Source: an uncultured Azospirillum sp. (GTDB taxonomy: Bacteria > Pseudomonadota > Alphaproteobacteria > RF32 > CAG-239). From it: a DNA stretch of 64,000 nucleotides. The notes beneath the pieces were generated by a model, which was given only the letters and a program-made list of their open reading frames with translations, did no database searches and was not told the DNA's origin. Both the position numbers and the translations under genes were made by a program. Shown here piece by piece: positions 55,191-63,987 of this stretch; position 1 is the stretch's first letter; each line of letters opens with the position of its first letter. Location: contig UQMA01000004.1 of assembly GCA_900542055.1 (NCBI GenBank), positions 9,295 to 73,294 of the forward strand, in the 5' to 3' direction.

Positions 55191-57122
55191 TTATTCATTG
55201 ATATGAGGCATCTTAGCTTCTTCAACCAAAGCTGCAATAAACTCATCAACTTTCATAACCGTCTGTTTGTCAGACCCCAAACGGCGGACAGTTACAGTTC
55301 CGTTTTCTTTTTCTTTTGCGCCGACAATAGCAATAACAGGAATTTTTGCAACGGAATGTTCACGAATTTTATAATTGATTTTTTCATTGCGCAAATCTGC
55401 TTTTGCTAGCAATCCGGCAGCTTTCAGTTTGTCGGTAATTTCATTTGCGTAATCGTTGAACTCACTGACAATAGGCGAAACAACAACTTGTTCCGGTGAA
55501 AGCCATAAAGGCAATTTGCCGGCATGGTTTTCAATCAAAATTCCCAAGAAACGTTCAATCGAACCGAACAAAGCGCGGTGCAACATAACAGGTTGATGTT
55601 TTTCGCCGTCTTCGCCGATATATGAAATATCGAAACGTTGCGGCAAGTTCATATCAACCTGAATTGTGCCGCATTGCCATTCACGACCGATAGCGTCACG
55701 CAAAATAAATTCAAGTTTAGGACCATAAAAGGCGCCTTCGCCTGCATTGATTTCGTATTTGTAGCCATGAGAAGTCAGTGCGTTTGCCAAAGCGTTTTCG
55801 CACAAATCCCAAATTTCATCAGATCCGATACGGTAAATGCTGTCCGGACGAGTAGAAAGGTAAATTTTTACATCTTCAAAACCAAAATCTTTATAAATAT
55901 CCAAAATCAATTTCAAAGTTGTAATGCATTCTTCTTCCATTTGTTCAGGAGTGCAGAAAATATGAGCATCATCCTGCGTAAATTCACGTACGCGCATTAA
56001 TCCCATCAAGGAGCCAGAAGCTTCATAACGGTTAACCATGCCAAATTCGGCCATACGTAAAGGCAAATCGCGGTAAGATTTAATTCCTTGTTTATAAACT
56101 AACAAGCCGCCTGGGCAGTTCATCGGCTTTACGCAGAATACTTTACCGTCTTCGGTTTTACCGGAATAGTTGTGAGCGCCGTATTTGTCCCAGTGACCTG
56201 AAGTTTCCCACAAGCAGCGATCCATAATACGCGGCGTTGCTATTTCAATATAGCCGTTATGTTCCTGACGGTTACGCATATAGTCAATAAGTTTGCGGTA
56301 AATGCGGTATCCTTTGTCGTGCCAAAAAACAGCTCCTGGAGCATACTCCGGTTCAAAATGGAACAAATCCATCTCGCGGCCGAGTTTGCGGTGATCGCGT
56401 TTTGCTGCTTCTTCAAGCATAGTCAAATAAGCATCTAAGTCCTTTTTGTTTGCCCAAGCGGTAGCATAAATGCGCTGCAGCATTTCTTTGCTGGAATCTC
56501 CGCGCCAATAAGCTCCCGCAACTTTTGTCAGTTTGAAAGCGTCGCCGATTTTTCCTGTAGAAGGAACATGAGGACCGCGGCAAAGATCCGTAAAGTTCCC
56601 CTGAGAATAAAGGGAGATTGTTTCATCTTCCGGCAAATCTTCAATCAATTCGACTTTGTAATGTTCGTTAATAGATTTGAAGTAAGCAATAGCTTCATTT
56701 CTTGGTAAAACTTTGCGGGTGATTTTTTCATCTCTTTTAACGATTTCATGCATTTTTGCTTCGATTTTTTCAAAATCTTCAGTCGTAAAGGGTTCTTTTC
56801 TGGAAAAATCATAATAAAAGCCGTTTTCAATAGCCGGACCGATGGTAACTTGTACATCAGGCCACAATTCTTTGACAGCTTCTGCCATAACATGAGAACA
56901 AGAATGGCGCAAAATTTCAAGGCCTTCTTTGTCTTTTGCAGTAATAACGGTTACGGTTGCATCTGTAGTGATTGTGGTATCTAAATCTTGTAATTTATTA
57001 TTAACCTTAACCGCTAAAGCATTTTTTGCTAAACCGGCGCTGATTTTTCCGGCAATTTCAGCTCCTGAAACATTTCCGGCAAAATCCATAACACTACCGT
57101 CTGGTAATTTTATAGCAACCAT
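55191..57122 (-). CDS. thrS: Threonyl-tRNA synthetase
   Basis: 643 residues, a normal bacterial ThrRS. Order of domains: N-terminal TGS domain (1-60), editing domain with HSCSHVMAEAV near 75 and the YSQGNFTDLCRGPHVPSTG region, the class II catalytic core with MVNRYEASGSLMGLMRVREFTQDDAHIFC (motif 2), and GRHEWQCGTIQVD-like IGREWQCGTIQVDMNLP, then HRALFGSIERFLGILIEN (motif 3), and the anticodon-binding domain. It charges tRNA-Thr. The ATG is at 57122 with an AAAGGAT-like site. It follows the glycosyltransferase gene by 20 bases. Confidence 0.97.
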   Translation of the reverse strand: MVAIKLPDGSVMDFAGNVSGAEIAGKISAGLAKNALAVKVNNKLQDLDTTITTDATVTVITAKDKEGLEILRHSCSHVMAEAVKELWPDVQVTIGPAIENGFYYDFSRKEPFTTEDFEKIEAKMHEIVKRDEKITRKVLPRNEAIAYFKSINEHYKVELIEDLPEDETISLYSQGNFTDLCRGPHVPSTGKIGDAFKLTKVAGAYWRGDSSKEMLQRIYATAWANKKDLDAYLTMLEEAAKRDHRKLGREMDLFHFEPEYAPGAVFWHDKGYRIYRKLIDYMRNRQEHNGYIEIATPRIMDRCLWETSGHWDKYGAHNYSGKTEDGKVFCVKPMNCPGGLLVYKQGIKSYRDLPLRMAEFGMVNRYEASGSLMGLMRVREFTQDDAHIFCTPEQMEEECITTLKLILDIYKDFGFEDVKIYLSTRPDSIYRIGSDEIWDLCENALANALTSHGYKYEINAGEGAFYGPKLEFILRDAIGREWQCGTIQVDMNLPQRFDISYIGEDGEKHQPVMLHRALFGSIERFLGILIENHAGKLPLWLSPEQVVVSPIVSEFNDYANEITDKLKAAGLLAKADLRNEKINYKIREHSVAKIPVIAIVGAKEKENGTVTVRRLGSDKQTVMKVDEFIAALVEEAKMPHINE

Positions 57123-57142
57123 ATTTTTAATCCTTTTTCATT

Positions 57143-58297
57143 TTAGTTCATTTTCAACAATTCGTTATACACATCCATTGTTTTATCGCACATTTGCTGC
57201 ATGGTAAAATGGTCGTGTACATTTTTTATTGCCGCAGCCGAAATTTTTTGTCTTTCGCTGTCCGGCAAATCAAGCGCCCAATCAATAGCCTCAGCCAAAG
57301 CCTGCGCATCGCCGCTTTTGAACAAACGACCGCTGATGCCGTCAATAACATTTTCTAAAGAACCGCCGATATTGGAAGCTAGAACAATTTTGCCCATAGC
57401 TTGACCCTCGATGGCAGCTCTTCCGAAAGCTTCCGGCTCAATGGCTGTTGAGAGGACAATATCCGACACCATAAGCAATGCCGGAATATCAAAACTTTCA
57501 CCGATAAATTGAATGCGGTCGCTGACATTCAGCTTTTCCGCCATTTCTTTTAATTCATTAGTATATTTAACTCTTCCCTGATCGGAACCGATAATAAGTG
57601 CATAAGCTTCTTTATGTTTTATTTTGGACATGGCTTCTACCAGAAGGTGCTGTCCTTTCCAACGTGTAATTCTGCCGATTAAAGATATAATCGGGCGGTC
57701 CTCCGGCAAATGATTGTCGGCGATTGCACGGATAATTCTTTCTTGAGTAACCGCAGACTGTGAAAATTTATCTATATCGACACACCGCGGAATCAGCCTG
57801 ATCTTTGATTCATCAATTTGATAGTTTGCCAGCATATGTTTCTTTATATGTTGCGAAATAGCTATAACCAATTGCCCGAACGTCATAACTTTGTTATAGA
57901 ATTTCTTGATTCCTTTTGGTCCCAAACCGTAAGTTCCATGAAAAGTCGTCATAAATTTAACGCCCGTTTTCTTGGCGGCCCAATAGGCACTCCACGCCGG
58001 CGCGCGTGATCTTGCATGAACAATGTTTATGCCGTTTTCTTTAATGATTTTCGCCAATTTTAAGGAATTTAAATACATTTTTATGGGATTTTTGGTTTTT
58101 AACGGCAAAGTAAAGTGTTTAATGCCCATCTTGTCGAGTTCATAAACCAAACGCCCGCCGCATGAAGCGACAAAAGGCGTATATCCTTTTTGTTTGAGCG
58201 CTTCGGCAATTTGAACCGTTCCCCATTCCACGCCGCCATGCTGAAGCTCGGGAATAACTTGTAAAACAACAGGTTTTTCTTCTTTACCTTTAACCAT
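57143..58297 (-). CDS. GT4-type glycosyltransferase
   Basis: 384 residues from the ATG at 58297 (TATAGGAATAAA upstream; the TTG seven codons earlier lacks a site). GT-B fold: an N-terminal acceptor domain with LQVIPELQHGGVEWGT near residue 13, and a C-terminal donor domain with IGRITRWKGQHLLVEAM near 200 and the E-x7-E motif in EPEAFGRAAIEGQAMG near 288. It transfers a sugar from NDP-sugar, likely to lipopolysaccharide or another surface glycan at the inner membrane. Acceptor cannot be inferred. Unit with thrS. Confidence 0.88.
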   Translation of the reverse strand: MVKGKEEKPVVLQVIPELQHGGVEWGTVQIAEALKQKGYTPFVASCGGRLVYELDKMGIKHFTLPLKTKNPIKMYLNSLKLAKIIKENGINIVHARSRAPAWSAYWAAKKTGVKFMTTFHGTYGLGPKGIKKFYNKVMTFGQLVIAISQHIKKHMLANYQIDESKIRLIPRCVDIDKFSQSAVTQERIIRAIADNHLPEDRPIISLIGRITRWKGQHLLVEAMSKIKHKEAYALIIGSDQGRVKYTNELKEMAEKLNVSDRIQFIGESFDIPALLMVSDIVLSTAIEPEAFGRAAIEGQAMGKIVLASNIGGSLENVIDGISGRLFKSGDAQALAEAIDWALDLPDSERQKISAAAIKNVHDHFTMQQMCDKTMDVYNELLKMN

Positions 58298-58349
58298 TTT
58301 ATTCCTATAATCTTTCAATCGTTTAATTTATATCAAATCGAGTAACAAT

Positions 58350-59093
58350 ATGCAAAAATACACTCTTAATTCTCAATTTGCAATAGATTTTGAATATATT
58401 GCGCCAAAAAATAATGAACTGACGGTGCTCTATTTGCATGGCTTTTGTTCAGATGCTTGGGGACGCAAACCCGACACTGTTAAAAAAGTTTGCAATGAGC
58501 TTGGAATGGGCTTTTTGCGTTTTGATTACGCAGGGCATGGAAGCGATTCGGTAAATTTTGAAAAAGCTGATTTTGATATTTGGCGAAATCAAATTCGTGA
58601 GATGGTTGAAAAGTTTATTGCCGGTGACTTTATTGTAATCGGAGCTTCTATGGGCGGTTGGCTGGCATTGGATACGGCCATGGCTTTTCCCGAAAGGGTG
58701 AAAGGCGTAATCGGTTTGGCCGCGGCGCCGAATTTTGTAAAGCGTTTTGCCTCGGGTATCGGTGATAAAGAAAAGCATGAACTTGAAAAATACGGAAAAT
58801 TTAAAATTATCAATAATGATTTTGAATACACGATAACGGCTCGCTTTGTACAAACGGCAATGGCTGCATGTTTGCCGGAAAATGGAGAAAAATGGCCTGT
58901 GCATTGTCCTGTATGCTTGATACAGGGGATGAAAGATGCCAGTGTTCCTTGGCGGTTGGTGCTTGAATATGCCGATTGTATTGCATCGGAAAAAGTTGTT
59001 GTTAAATTGCTTAAAAATGCAAATCATCGGTTGAATGACGATGAAGCGCTGGTAGAATTACGCTCATCTGTTGCAAATATTGTGAATATCTGA
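58350..59093 (+). CDS. Alpha/beta hydrolase
   Basis: 247 residues, cytoplasmic. The nucleophile elbow is GASMGG near residue 98, the oxyanion loop LYLHGFCSDAWGRK near 28, the acid in GMKDASVPW near 192, and the histidine in NANHRLND near 223. It resembles the ABHD10/YqiA-like acyl-ester hydrolases. Substrate unknown. The ATG at 58350 has CAAATCGAGTAACAAT before it, a weak site. It is divergent from the glycosyltransferase gene and precedes the flagellar operon by 68 bases. Confidence 0.8.
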   Translation: MQKYTLNSQFAIDFEYIAPKNNELTVLYLHGFCSDAWGRKPDTVKKVCNELGMGFLRFDYAGHGSDSVNFEKADFDIWRNQIREMVEKFIAGDFIVIGASMGGWLALDTAMAFPERVKGVIGLAAAPNFVKRFASGIGDKEKHELEKYGKFKIINNDFEYTITARFVQTAMAACLPENGEKWPVHCPVCLIQGMKDASVPWRLVLEYADCIASEKVVVKLLKNANHRLNDDEALVELRSSVANIVNI

Positions 59094-59161
59094 TAATTAA
59101 AAGTTCTAAATGCCCTGAAAATTAGCTAATCTATTTATAGAGGAAAAATAGAGATAAAGCC

Positions 59162-60253
59162 GTGATTGAGACAAAAATTGATAAATCTGCCGTTTGCACC
59201 GCTTTTGCCTGCGCAATAGCGGCTTTTGCCTGTGGCTTTGCATTTTGTCTTGCAATGTTATCCAATAGCGGCAGCTGCTATTTTTTGATTAAAGATTTTT
59301 TGTTTTCAACCCGCGGCTATGCTTGGGTGCAAGAAATACGAGCGCTAATGGGGGCAACGGTTTTTGATGCCGCTCAAATAGTTTTGCTTATTTTGATTTT
59401 ATTTATAGCGGTGTCTGTGGTAATAGTCCGTTTTTTACAGATTTTCCGCAAGTCTGTTCAAGAAAGCAAAACTAAAAGAGAAGAACAGTCTGTCGATGTG
59501 TTTCCTCCGTTTACAGCTTTTGAAAACAGTATTCCGCAATCAGAAAGTAAAAATGAAAATAATATAGAGCAGGCAGAAGAAGATAAAAAAACAGAAAATA
59601 ATTGGGAAAAATTAAATTCCCTTTCTTCTGAAGTGTTGTGCCGGTATCTTAAATGCGAATGTCCGCAGGTGGCGGCTATTGTTTTGGAAAAATTGAATTC
59701 TGAACTAAGTGCGCGGGTTTTATCATCATTTGATACAAATTTTGCAGCAGAAGTTGTATCTGCTATGCTGGAGAACCGTCAGCCCGATACACAATTATCT
59801 GAAACTATCGGGCGTACGGTTTTTGAAAATATACATACGCAAAAAAACGAAAATCGATTGCAAAAAGTATATGAAATTTTCCATTTTATGGATGATTCTA
59901 TTGAAAACAAAGTTTTAAAAATTATAAAAGAAAACAATCCGACAGCGGCAGATGAAATATCAGAAGAAAATATTTTGTTTGAGGATCTGCAAAAATTGAC
60001 TTTGGCGGAAACAGCGGAATTTTTATCTCAAATAGATGAGGCAAAATTGGTGATAGCTTTGCGCGGAGCATCTGAAAAACTCCGCAGTCATTTATATGCA
60101 GCCATGCCTGTCCGTCAATCCAATTTGATTAAGGAAGCTTTGCAAAAACTCGGACCGATAAAATTGCGTGATATAGAAAAAGCTCAACAAGAGATTTTGT
60201 CTGTAGGTAAAAAGATGTATGCCGGCGCTTTGCGGAGCCGAAAATATGAATGA
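59162..60253 (+). CDS. Membrane-anchored FliG-like protein lacking the FliG N-terminal domain
   Basis: 363 residues from a GTG at 59162. Two hydrophobic helices lie near 12-33 and 67-92, with a loop between them. A charged linker follows (100-147). Residues 148-200 match the FliG middle domain (LNSLSSEVLCRYLKCECPQVAAIVLEKLN, with ECPQ for the usual EHPQ). Residues 272-350 match the FliG C-terminal domain (LFEDLQKLTLAETAEFLSQIDEAKLVIAL, then the torque helix and LGPIKLRDIEKAQQEI). The FliG_N domain, which binds FliF, has no counterpart. So the switch subunit may be tied to the membrane directly. First gene of a run with overlapping starts and stops (fliH, fliN, flhF, flhG). Confidence 0.8.
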   Translation: MIETKIDKSAVCTAFACAIAAFACGFAFCLAMLSNSGSCYFLIKDFLFSTRGYAWVQEIRALMGATVFDAAQIVLLILILFIAVSVVIVRFLQIFRKSVQESKTKREEQSVDVFPPFTAFENSIPQSESKNENNIEQAEEDKKTENNWEKLNSLSSEVLCRYLKCECPQVAAIVLEKLNSELSARVLSSFDTNFAAEVVSAMLENRQPDTQLSETIGRTVFENIHTQKNENRLQKVYEIFHFMDDSIENKVLKIIKENNPTAADEISEENILFEDLQKLTLAETAEFLSQIDEAKLVIALRGASEKLRSHLYAAMPVRQSNLIKEALQKLGPIKLRDIEKAQQEILSVGKKMYAGALRSRKYE

Positions 60254-60767
60254 GTTAAAAATATTCGGTTTTGATAATTTTATCATAGATGATGAACAGC
60301 CGGTTTTTGATTTATCTGTTAACCGAAGGCAAGAGAATTTGCCTCCGCAGCAAATGGAAATGCTGTTGAAAGATATAAATACTAAGCTGAAAGTTTTATT
60401 AAATGACCGCAATAAGGAAAATTTGCGTTTTATAAAAATGGTTTTGTCTGAAGTGGCACCGGCATTAGCTGAACAATGTGGTGAAAAAATCATTGATGAC
60501 TATATAGAGCGTCGTTTTCCAGATATTAAAAATCGTACAAAACTCGATTTTTATTTTAATCCGGATAATTTGCCGTCAATTCGTCAAAAACTTGAAAATT
60601 TGGCAATTCAAAACGGTTATGAAGGACGGATATGCTTGCACAAAGACGAAAATATGCGGCAAGGCGAATGTCGGATTGTTTGGAATGACGGCGAAGAACT
60701 TTTTTCAACAGAGCAAATTTTAGAAAAGATTCGCAAGCAGCTTGATGGGGTGATGGAAAATGACTGA
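60246..60767 (+). CDS. fliH: FliH-like flagellar assembly protein
   Basis: 173 residues from the ATG at 60246, inside the end of the preceding gene (ATGAATGA); an upstream Met is less likely. The N-terminal part is charged helix (PPQQMEMLLKDINTKLKVLLNDRNKEN). The C-terminal domain has NLAIQNGYEGRICLHKDENMRQGECRIVWNDGEE, matching the FliH/YscL end (GDCRVEW). FliH holds the export ATPase FliI and links it to the C-ring via FliN, whose gene overlaps the next. The start codon is tightly coupled to the FliG-like gene. Confidence 0.78.
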   Translation: MNELKIFGFDNFIIDDEQPVFDLSVNRRQENLPPQQMEMLLKDINTKLKVLLNDRNKENLRFIKMVLSEVAPALAEQCGEKIIDDYIERRFPDIKNRTKLDFYFNPDNLPSIRQKLENLAIQNGYEGRICLHKDENMRQGECRIVWNDGEELFSTEQILEKIRKQLDGVMEND

Positions 60768-61026
60768 TGAAGAAAAATTGCAAAAAATTGGAGCAGCTGC
60801 GGACATTGATGTTAAAATAACGGTTGTTGCGGGGAAAACCTGTTTAACTTTGCAACAACTTTCCGACCTGCAGATCGGTGCAATTCTTGAACTTGATAAA
60901 AATATTGACGAAGATTTGGATATTTGCGTAAATGGAACGCCTGTTGCTAAAGGGCGCTTGGCTTTATCCGGTGAAGAATTGGGAATTTGCATAACTAAAA
61001 TTTTAGCAGATGGTGACGACCGATGA
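60760..61026 (+). CDS. fliN: FliN-like flagellar motor switch protein
   Basis: 88 residues, a single SpoA/FliN domain: DIDVKITVVAGKTCLTLQQLSDLQIGAILELDKNIDEDLDICVNGTPVAKGRL. It forms the lower ring of the switch complex with FliG and FliM. No FliM is in the window. It overlaps fliH by eight bases and flhF by four. It lacks the longer N-terminal extension some FliN proteins have. Confidence 0.88.
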   Translation: MTDEEKLQKIGAAADIDVKITVVAGKTCLTLQQLSDLQIGAILELDKNIDEDLDICVNGTPVAKGRLALSGEELGICITKILADGDDR

Positions 61027-61973
61027 AAATAAAAAAGTATGTAGCGGCAGATATGTCTTTGCTGCTTAATCAGGTTAAAGAAGAACTTGGAGACGAAGCT
61101 GTCATTATATCTACTTCGGTTTTGAATGACGGAAAAACGGAATTGATTGCGGCTTTGGATACCAATGATGTAGACTTGAACACCGAAAGCAGTCGTTTAT
61201 CTGAAAAAGCACCTTTATATAATGATAATTTTTTACGTGAACGCTTAGCGTTTCATCATCTTGTTCCGCAAGCCGAAGCCATCATTTTATCGACTTGCCG
61301 CAGTCTTTCTGAGGGGATGAAAAAATCCTGCGATACTGATATTTTGGCCGGTGCATTTAACAGTATATTTCATTATGGCAATTTGTTTGATACGCCGCGT
61401 ACGGTCAAGATGTTTATCGGAACACACGGAAGCGGCAAAACATCTTCTTTGGTGAAAGTTGCGGCATTGGCAAAAATACATAATGTTCCGACAACAATTC
61501 TTAATATGGATACGGTTCGTGCCGGTGCTGACGGACAATTGCGGTCTTTTGCCTCTATTTTAGAAGCTGAATATGAACTGGTACGCACGCCCGAAAATTT
61601 GTTTGATAAAATTTTAGCGGCGCAATCTGATAGCCGTATGGTTTTGATTGATACCCCCGGAATCAATCCTTTTTCGGGCACGGATTTTGCCCGCCTTTCA
61701 TCTTTATGTTCGGTTGTCAGCTGTGATAAAGTAATGGTTTTCGATGCCGGATTAAATGCTGAAGATGCTATTGAAACCTCTGATGTTTTTGCAAAGTTGG
61801 GGGCGGAGTGGCTGCTTCCGTCAAAAATGGACATCAGCCGCCGCATAGGTGCTGTTTTGTCTTTGGCAGCTCTCAGCGGTATGCAGCTGGGGTTTGCCGG
61901 TGTAGGACGCAATATCGCCGGCGGTTTGGCGGCGGTTGACAGTAAAGCTTTGGCTGCTTTGATAATGGGATAA
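61023..61973 (+). CDS. flhF: FlhF-like SRP-type GTPase
   Basis: 316 residues. It opens with MKIKKYVAADMSLLLNQVKEELGDEAVIIST, the FlhF N-terminus. The NG domain has G1 IGTHGSGKTS near 133 (usual GPTGVGKTT), G2 DTVRAGADGQLRSFA near 163, G3 LIDTPGINPF near 205, and G4 PSKMDISRRIG near 258. FlhF sets the number and placement of flagella, with FlhG. It overlaps fliN by four bases and precedes flhG by four bases. Confidence 0.9.
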   Translation: MKIKKYVAADMSLLLNQVKEELGDEAVIISTSVLNDGKTELIAALDTNDVDLNTESSRLSEKAPLYNDNFLRERLAFHHLVPQAEAIILSTCRSLSEGMKKSCDTDILAGAFNSIFHYGNLFDTPRTVKMFIGTHGSGKTSSLVKVAALAKIHNVPTTILNMDTVRAGADGQLRSFASILEAEYELVRTPENLFDKILAAQSDSRMVLIDTPGINPFSGTDFARLSSLCSVVSCDKVMVFDAGLNAEDAIETSDVFAKLGAEWLLPSKMDISRRIGAVLSLAALSGMQLGFAGVGRNIAGGLAAVDSKALAALIMG

Positions 61974-61977
61974 AAAT

Positions 61978-62778
61978 ATGGATACTGCGGAATTGCACAT
62001 TGCCCCGAGAGCCGAAATAGGCAATATCATACCGACGCGCCACAATATGATAGCCATTGCTTCAGGAAAAGGGGGAGTCGGAAAAACTTGGTTTTCAGTT
62101 ACGCTTGCACACGCTCTGACGGGATTAAAGCAAAAAACCTTGCTGTTTGACGGCGATTTGGGGTTGGCAAACGTTGATGTGCAGCTTGGGTTGATGGTTA
62201 CGCACGATTTAGGCTGTGTGATTACCGGCGATACAACGCTAAATCAAATTGTCAACAATTGTGAAAAAGCCCGTTTTGATTTCATAGCCGGCCGTTCCGG
62301 TTCTTCGGGGTTAGCTTCAATGCCTGTCGGACGATTGCAAATTTTGGCGGAAGATTTGGCATTGTTGGCGACATCTTACGATAAAGTTTTGCTTGATATG
62401 GGAGCAGGAATTGATAAATCGGTTCGTATTTTATCGGGAGTCGCCGGACATATTATTGTGATTTGCACGGACGAGCCGACATCTTTGACAGATGCCTACG
62501 CCTTAATAAAAGTGATGTCTGTGCAATATCCGAAATGCAAAATTTCTATTGTGGTCAATCAGGCAGATACCATACAGGAAGGGCAGCGCACTTATGATAT
62601 TTTATGCAAAGCCTGCTTAACTTTTTTGAAAATTACACCGCCTTTGCTGGGAATTGTGCGTCGTGACGCCCGAGTGCGCGATGCCATTCGCAATCAAATG
62701 CCCCTAATCAGTCGCTACCCAACGTCGGAAGCGGCTGCCGATGTTATAAATATTGCTCGAAAGTTGTTGAAAAAATGA
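61978..62778 (+). CDS. flhG: FlhG-like MinD-family ATPase
   Basis: 266 residues. The deviant Walker A is ASGKGGVGKTWFSVTLAHAL near residue 29, followed by LLFDGDLGLANVDVQLGL near 55 (typical FlhG/YlxH) and VLLDMGAGID near 135. The N-terminus (LHIAPRAEIGNIIPTRHN) may be the DQAxxLR-like region that activates FlhF, though the motif is not obvious. It regulates flagellar number with FlhF. The dnaJ-like gene follows with a four-base overlap (ATGA). Confidence 0.88.
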   Translation: MDTAELHIAPRAEIGNIIPTRHNMIAIASGKGGVGKTWFSVTLAHALTGLKQKTLLFDGDLGLANVDVQLGLMVTHDLGCVITGDTTLNQIVNNCEKARFDFIAGRSGSSGLASMPVGRLQILAEDLALLATSYDKVLLDMGAGIDKSVRILSGVAGHIIVICTDEPTSLTDAYALIKVMSVQYPKCKISIVVNQADTIQEGQRTYDILCKACLTFLKITPPLLGIVRRDARVRDAIRNQMPLISRYPTSEAAADVINIARKLLKK

Positions 62779-63914
62779 AAGATGCGTTAGGCTATTATAA
62801 AGTGCTTGAAGTTGATTCTTCAACCGATGAAAAAACACTGAAAATAAAATATCGTGATTTAGCCAAGTTATGGCACCCTGATTTTAACAAAGCGGAAAAT
62901 GCAATGGAGCATTTTCAAAAATTGTCAGTTGCCTATGATGTGCTCAAAGACAAAAACAGCCGTTTGATTTATGACTTGCTGAGTGAAGTTTATACTTCTG
63001 ACAACTTTCCTGATATGCAGAATTTGAGTGTGCTTAAAGATAAATATAATAAAGAAAATCCTTTGGTTAGGGTGATTTTTCTGCGTAAAATAATTGGTAA
63101 AATAACACGGTATAATGTTTCAGAAGACCGCTTGGTTTGCACTTATGAACAAGCAAGGCAAGAAGCTTTGGCTTATTCGCTGTCAAACTGGTTTTTGGGT
63201 TGGTGGCATCCAAAAGCGCTGGTAAAAAATGTTCGTGCGCTTATTGATAATTTTCGTAATATAGGTCAAAACAATCAGGATAATTTGCTTCTGTTGGTTC
63301 ATAATGCCGTTGCTTTTGAACAAGACGGAAAACCTCGTCAGGCTATGGTTTCAGCTTTGCAGGCGATGGAATACGCCGATGGGGAGCAACGAGAGCTTTT
63401 GGAACGTTTCATAAAAAAATTGGGGATTTCCAAACCCGACAAAATTCCGAGTTGGCGCCTCTTGCCCTTAAAATTGGTTCAGCTTATTGTTCCGTTTTTA
63501 ATTTTGTTGTCAGTTTTGTATCCTTTTGCACAGCAACTCAGTTTGGTTCGCTATATGCAAAAAGAAAACGAGGTTACTTATTTTCAAAAAGTCAAGTTTA
63601 ACGGCGGCGGCGAAATAGTGGACGATGTCGTTGTTTCTAAAATATTTTCAATCCCCGTAAATGTGGCTGATGACAGTAAATTGTATCATTTTTCGCAAGA
63701 TACCGAAATTATGTACGGTCCTGGAGAAGAATTTGATGTTATGGCAAATGGTCAAAAAGATCAAACAGTTCGAATTACGGGTTTTACTCTTGATAAGAGT
63801 TGGTACCGTGTGATGTTGGACAGCGGTGAAATGGGTTTTGTGCCGGACAAAATATTGCGCCGCGGAGCAAAAAACCCTCCATTGGACGGAAGCAAAATAG
63901 TTCCAAATATCTAA
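62775..63914 (+). CDS. DnaJ-domain membrane protein with SH3-like C-terminus
   Basis: 379 residues. J-domain 1-70: YYKVLEVDSSTDEKTLKIKYRDLAKLWHPDFNKAE with the HPD motif near 34, so Hsp70 stimulation is possible. Residues 70-230 are a helical domain with TPR-like stretch (LLLLVHNAVAFEQDGKPRQAMVSALQAMEYADGEQ). A membrane helix lies near 234-255 (LVQLIVPFLILLSVLYPFA). The C-terminal 100 residues include an SH3b-like domain (TEIMYGPGEEFDVMANGQ ... WYRVMLDSGEMGFVPDKIL) on the far side of the membrane. The overlap with flhG ties it to the flagellar operon; a wall-sensing or assembly role is inference. Confidence 0.85.
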   Translation: MKDALGYYKVLEVDSSTDEKTLKIKYRDLAKLWHPDFNKAENAMEHFQKLSVAYDVLKDKNSRLIYDLLSEVYTSDNFPDMQNLSVLKDKYNKENPLVRVIFLRKIIGKITRYNVSEDRLVCTYEQARQEALAYSLSNWFLGWWHPKALVKNVRALIDNFRNIGQNNQDNLLLLVHNAVAFEQDGKPRQAMVSALQAMEYADGEQRELLERFIKKLGISKPDKIPSWRLLPLKLVQLIVPFLILLSVLYPFAQQLSLVRYMQKENEVTYFQKVKFNGGGEIVDDVVVSKIFSIPVNVADDSKLYHFSQDTEIMYGPGEEFDVMANGQKDQTVRITGFTLDKSWYRVMLDSGEMGFVPDKILRRGAKNPPLDGSKIVPNI

Positions 63915-63917
63915 AAT

Positions 63918-63957
63918 AAAAAACGCTGTAAAAACAAAGGTTTTCGCGGCGTTTTTT
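63918..63957 (+). terminator. Rho-independent terminator of the flagellar operon
   Basis: Stem AAAAAACGCTG / CGGCGTTTTTT (one G-U pair) at 63918-63928 and 63947-63957, with an inner AAAAC/GTTTT hairpin, followed by T. It starts four bases after the dnaJ-like stop. Confidence 0.85.
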
Positions 63958-63987
63958 GTTACATTTAAACGTACATTTAAATGTAAC
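63958..63987. repeat. Perfect 12-base inverted repeat
   Basis: GTTACATTTAAA and TTTAAATGTAAC around a six-base centre (CGTACA). TACATTTAAA also recurs as a direct repeat. It lies directly after the terminator, near the window end, and could be an operator or recombination site for what follows. Confidence 0.7.
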
